A stretch of DNA of 26,064 nucleotides from 66-474 sp039923855 (GTDB lineage Bacteria; Pseudomonadota; Gammaproteobacteria; Xanthomonadales; Rhodanobacteraceae), in contig JBDTBW010000042.1 in NCBI GenBank assembly GCA_039923855.1, positions 1 to 26,064 of the forward strand, read 5' to 3'. Shown here in pieces: positions 23,226 through 26,064 of the stretch. The notes beneath the pieces were generated by a model that was not told the DNA's origin, did no database searches, and saw only the letters and a list, made by a program, of their open reading frames with translations. The position numbers and the translations under genes are program-made. Positions within the stretch are counted from its first letter, which is position 1; each line of letters opens with the position of its first letter.

Positions 23226-24095
23226 ATGGCCATCCGAATCGTCGCCGCGTTGATCGTGTTGCTGCTGGCGTTTTCGCAGCCCGGCTTCGCGCGCCTGCGC
23301 GACTTCGCGTGGTTCCGCGCGTGGCTCGCGTCTGTGAGTTTTGCGCAAGGCGGTGGACGCATTGCGCTGGCACTGGTGTTACCGGTAATCGTGTGCGCGC
23401 TGCTGGCGCACGCGCTGCATGGCTGGTTGTTCGGGCTCGCCGGCGTCGCGTTCGCGGTGCTGGTGCTGGTCTACTGCTTTGGCCCGCGCGAACCGGAGGA
23501 AGACATCGACGCGGTGTTGACCGCGGACGACACAGTCGCGCGCGCCGCCGCCGCGCAAATGCTGCGTGACGATCCGGCCGCGCCGGAAATCGCGTTCACC
23601 GCTCCCGCATTGGTCGAAGCCGCGGTGCTCGCGGCTTTGCGTCGTCGCTTCGGGGTGCTGTTCTGGTTTTTTCTGCTGGGACCCGCCGGAGCGTTGCTGT
23701 ATCGCCTTGCGCAAGTGGCCGTGAACGAGGGCGCTGAGCTGGATCTGGGCACACGCGATGCCGCGCGGCGTTTCGCGGCGGCGCTGGACTGGTTGCCCGC
23801 GCACTTGATGGTACTGGCGATGGCGCTGGTCTCGGATTTCGAGGCGGTGGCGCGCGCCTGGCGCGTGTGGCACCTGCAACCCGGACGCTCGCGCTGGGAA
23901 CTGGAGCCGGGCTTCCTCGGCGCGGTCGCGCGTTCGGGCGTGGACGCCGACATTGAAGCCGGCGACGGCGGTGTGGCGATCGATGTCAGCGATACACTGC
24001 GGGAATTGGCCGACGCGCGGCGTCTCATGATCCGGGTGTTGGTGGTGTGGTTGGCGGTTGTCGCATTGATCGTGCTTGCGGGCTGGGTTTCTTAG
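23226..24095 (+). CDS. ampE: AmpE-like inner-membrane protein
   Basis: A 289-residue integral membrane protein of the AmpE family (CobD/CbiB-like fold), linked in enterobacteria to beta-lactamase regulation with AmpD. Hydrophobic segments lie at about 3-18, 45-90 (two helices), 140-160, 190-206 and 262-286. FWFFLLGPAGALLYRLAQ (about 142-159) and LDWLPAHLMVLAMALV (about 186-201) match conserved AmpE regions. The ATG at 23226 has AGGGGA seven bases upstream. It follows nudC by 36 bases on the same strand, but ampD is not present. The predicted cytoplasmic loop after residue 85 is acidic (EPEEDIDAVL). Confidence 0.85.
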   Translation: MAIRIVAALIVLLLAFSQPGFARLRDFAWFRAWLASVSFAQGGGRIALALVLPVIVCALLAHALHGWLFGLAGVAFAVLVLVYCFGPREPEEDIDAVLTADDTVARAAAAQMLRDDPAAPEIAFTAPALVEAAVLAALRRRFGVLFWFFLLGPAGALLYRLAQVAVNEGAELDLGTRDAARRFAAALDWLPAHLMVLAMALVSDFEAVARAWRVWHLQPGRSRWELEPGFLGAVARSGVDADIEAGDGGVAIDVSDTLRELADARRLMIRVLVVWLAVVALIVLAGWVS

Positions 24096-24229
24096 CGAGC
24101 GCCTGCTGCGTTCGCCGTGGCGGCGTTGCGCGTCGACTCAAAATCCTCATATATTAACATATACACTCCGGTTTTTCGCCGACGCGCGCCTAGCCAAACC
24201 ATCGCTCGCGACGGCGCTTACAGAAGGGA

Positions 24230-25552
24230 TCAACTTTCGCTACTCGTATCTCTCATTCGTATCCAACACAAAAACCGCACCACGAACTCCGGCACGCGCA
24301 CGAATAGGTAAATCGCCACCAGCACGTTGAGCAACGCCGTGATCAAAAAAACCTGCGGGATCGTCAGGCCCGCGCGCTGCAAGCCGATTGCGCTCAGCGC
24401 GGCCACGACGATAAAGACCGCGTTGATCACGTTGTTGCCGGCGATCACACGCGACAATTGCGAGGGCGGCGTTCGGCTCTGCACCAGCGCAAACAGCGGC
24501 ACCACGAAGAGACCCGCCGACACGCCGAGCATCAGCAGATCGATCGCGATGCGCGCGCTGCCGGATGCTGCGAGAAATCCCAGCCAATCCAGATTCAACG
24601 CCGGTGGCGCGCCGTGTCGCGCGAAAAACAGGTCGATGCCGAATGCGCTCAAGCCGAATGCGCCGAGCGGCACGATGCCAGGCTCCACGCGCTTGCGCGA
24701 AAGTTTTTCGCACAACAAGGAGCCCGTTCCGGTGCCGATCGCGAACAGCGCCAACACCAGGATCGAGACCGATTCGCCGCCGCCCAAATCTACGCGCGTG
24801 TAATTGGGCAATTGCGCGGTGAACACGCTGCCGAAAAACCAGAACCAGGAGATGCCGATGATCGCGACGAACACCGTGCGGTCGTCGCGCACGATCCGCA
24901 ACACGCGCGCGGTTTCGGCGAAGGGATTCCAGTTGAAGCGCAATTCCGGCGCGGTCGCCGGCGCTGGTGGGATCGCGCGGCTCGCCGCGTAGCCGAGCAA
25001 TGCGACCGCGATCACGGCCGCCGAAGCAAGATAGACGCCGCTTCCCGCCACCGCCATCAGTGCATTGCCGCCGACCATGCCGAGCAACACCGCGAGCGAG
25101 GTTCCCATCTCGACCATGCCGTTGCCGCCGACCAGCTCGTCCGCGTGCAGCGCCTGCGGCAGGATCGCGTACTTGATCGGGCCGAACACGGTCGAGTGCA
25201 CGCCCATCATGAACAACACCACCAGCAGCAATGGCAGCGAGTGCAACAGGAAACCGCACGCGGCGACGATCATCGCCGCGATCTCGAACAACTTCACCCA
25301 GCGGACGATGCGCGTCTTCTCCAGCTTCTCCGCGAGTTGCCCCGCGCTCGCCGAGAACAGAAAAAACGGCAGGATGAACAAAGCCAGCGCGAGATTGGAA
25401 TACAGGGCGATCTGCGCGGTGGACATCCCCATGCCGAACGCGACCAGCATCAGCGTGGCGTTGCGGAACGCGTTGTCGTTGAACGCACCCAGCGCCTGCG
25501 TCGCGAAGAACGGCGCGAAACGGCGCGTGCGCAGCAGGGCGAATTGGTTCAA
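24230..25552 (-). CDS. MFS transporter, lysophospholipid transporter (LplT)-like
   Basis: A 440-residue, 12-helix major facilitator. The opening FATQALGAFNDNAFRNATLM (from about residue 16) is the signature of the LplT branch, which flips lysophospholipids inward for reacylation by Aas. In many proteobacteria this transporter is fused to or followed by a PlsC/Aas-type acyltransferase; here the protein ends after the last helix (RFLCWIRMRDTSSES) and no acyltransferase gene lies downstream within the window. The start is TTG at 25552, supported by AAGGA six bases upstream; no in-frame ATG fits. Substrate assignment is from family. The 134 bases between its stop and ampE hold an AT-rich patch (CATATATTAACATATA) but no recognised feature. 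Confidence 0.88.
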   Translation of the reverse strand: MNQFALLRTRRFAPFFATQALGAFNDNAFRNATLMLVAFGMGMSTAQIALYSNLALALFILPFFLFSASAGQLAEKLEKTRIVRWVKLFEIAAMIVAACGFLLHSLPLLLVVLFMMGVHSTVFGPIKYAILPQALHADELVGGNGMVEMGTSLAVLLGMVGGNALMAVAGSGVYLASAAVIAVALLGYAASRAIPPAPATAPELRFNWNPFAETARVLRIVRDDRTVFVAIIGISWFWFFGSVFTAQLPNYTRVDLGGGESVSILVLALFAIGTGTGSLLCEKLSRKRVEPGIVPLGAFGLSAFGIDLFFARHGAPPALNLDWLGFLAASGSARIAIDLLMLGVSAGLFVVPLFALVQSRTPPSQLSRVIAGNNVINAVFIVVAALSAIGLQRAGLTIPQVFLITALLNVLVAIYLFVRVPEFVVRFLCWIRMRDTSSES

Positions 25553-25693
25553 TGGTTGTCCTTGTGATGAGGCTTCGCGTTAGCCTAGCGCGAAAATTTG
25601 GAGTGGCTTTGACGTGTGCAAAACTGGAGTCGGAATACGTTATTCACGCCCTTGACGGGCTACAGTGGCGAGCCTCTGTCCGAAGTGCACATT

Positions 25694-25941
25694 GTGACAA
25701 TTATCCAGAATGCCACCGTGTTGCCTGCGCATTCAGTGCCGTGGCGAAACGCTTTTTCATGGTGTACCAATGGAGTGCGCTTGTGGCGCCGCGCGTCTTT
25801 CATGTTGATCTTGTTTACGTTGGTGACGCTGGCCGTTGAAGCGGTGTTACAGCGGGTTCCCATGGCGGGAGTAGTGCTTTCCAAGATTATTGTACCGGTC
25901 GTTGATGCTGGAGTGCTGCTCGGGTTAAATGATCTCGCTAA
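25694..25941 (+). pseudogene. Membrane-protein gene apparently cut by an IS5-type element
   Basis: From the GTG at 25694 a frame reads TIIQNATVLPAHSVPWRNAF, then two hydrophobic segments (SFMLILFTLVTLAVEAVL and KIIVPVVDAGVLLGLNDLA). The pattern of an amphipathic N-terminus with a Trp/Arg stretch (GVRLWRRA) and helices ending in a GLLLG-like turn resembles the BPSS1780/DUF2189 membrane-protein families, normally over 200 residues; this assignment is tentative. The family-like sequence ends at about 25941, where IS-like sequence begins, and the frame runs to a TGA at 25979-25981. Base composition is lower in GC than neighbouring genes. The frame is open upstream to a GTG at 25616. It could instead be an intact small gene of 121 residues. 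Confidence 0.4.
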
Positions 25942-26064
25942 GGAAACTCTGATTTTGATTCGTGGTCGAAGCGTGGACTGATCTTGAAGGATGCGCAGAT
26001 GTCGCACAAGCAGATGACGTTGGCGGTGCAATCGGATGCGGGTTTCGAGCAGCACCGCAAGGCC
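25942..26064 (+). mobile_element. Left end of a putative IS5-family insertion sequence
   Basis: The sequence GGAAACTCTGATTTTGATTC from 25942 resembles left inverted repeats of IS5-family elements, which commonly carry CTCTGATT near the tip. It is preceded by CTAA (25938-25941), the kind of 4-bp target duplicated by this family. The transposase start follows 57 bases in. The right end lies outside the window, so the inverted repeat and target duplication cannot be checked here. Confidence 0.45.
25999..26064 (+). CDS. IS5-family transposase, N-terminal 22 residues (cut by window end)
   Basis: An ATG at 25999 with GAAGG eight bases upstream opens a frame running off the window: MSHKQMTLAVQSDAGFEQH then RKA. 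This K-Q-M-T-L-A...GFE..RK pattern is how several IS5-family DDE transposases begin, before a TRR.xFL.EMD motif that would lie outside. Only 22 residues are visible, so the family call relies on N-terminal resemblance plus the IS-like end just upstream. Confidence 0.55.
   Translation, partial: MSHKQMTLAVQSDAGFEQHRKA

Noticed and set aside
24458..25567. 369-residue plus-strand open frame over the MFS gene
   Set aside because: It is an antisense shadow; the charged repetitive translation (Arg/His/Gln/Glu) is typical of reverse-complemented membrane-protein codons.

Overview
The window is GC-rich chromosomal DNA from a gammaproteobacterium, most likely Xanthomonadales/Lysobacterales (Rhodanobacteraceae- or Lysobacter-like). 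This rests on the gene families and orders seen (lptM-dapF-DUF484-xerC, a RimK-like ATP-grasp gene beside a GNAT gene, pirin, phasin, DUF6776-erpA-nudC-ampE), on codons rich in G/C at the third position, and on REP-like palindromes between genes. The assignment is inference; no rRNA is present.

Layout. Bases 1-252 hold the end of an unrecognised gene that converges on a housekeeping minus-strand operon, lptM-dapF-DUF484-xerC (255-2970; outer membrane assembly, lysine/peptidoglycan precursor, chromosome dimer resolution). A GNAT gene (minus) and an ATP-grasp amidoligase-like gene (plus) diverge at 3484-3650. A small two-helix membrane protein, aroE and a gamma-carbonic anhydrase-like gene follow. 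A plus-strand run comprises a coniferyl-aldehyde-type dehydrogenase, oligopeptidase A, exonuclease III, a UPF0149 protein and pirin (7093-13057). Then come, on the minus strand, a phasin with its own promoter/operator-like palindrome and terminator, queD, and an elongator tRNA-Met(CAT). rppH (plus) is preceded by a 267-bp nested inverted-repeat element.

The largest accessory-looking unit is a minus-strand pair with ATGA overlap (15333-20278). It is a membrane hybrid histidine kinase (HisKA-HATPase-pseudoREC-REC-Hpt) preceded by an 847-residue protein with an Hpt-like, two receiver, GGDEF-like and EAL-like regions. Both the GGDEF and EAL signatures are degraded, so this looks like a phosphorelay feeding a non-enzymatic c-di-GMP or protein-interaction effector. 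Beyond it are hemJ, DUF6776-erpA, nudC, ampE and an LplT-type MFS transporter gene starting with TTG. The right edge holds a membrane-protein gene that appears to be cut by an IS5-family element, whose transposase start lies in the last 66 bases.

The candidates for undescribed biology are the GNAT/RLAN-ATP-grasp pair (predicted amide-bond-forming chemistry of unknown product), the degenerate GGDEF-EAL phosphorelay output, and the inverted-repeat element abutting rppH. Most other genes are housekeeping. No CRISPR array, prophage or replication origin was seen.
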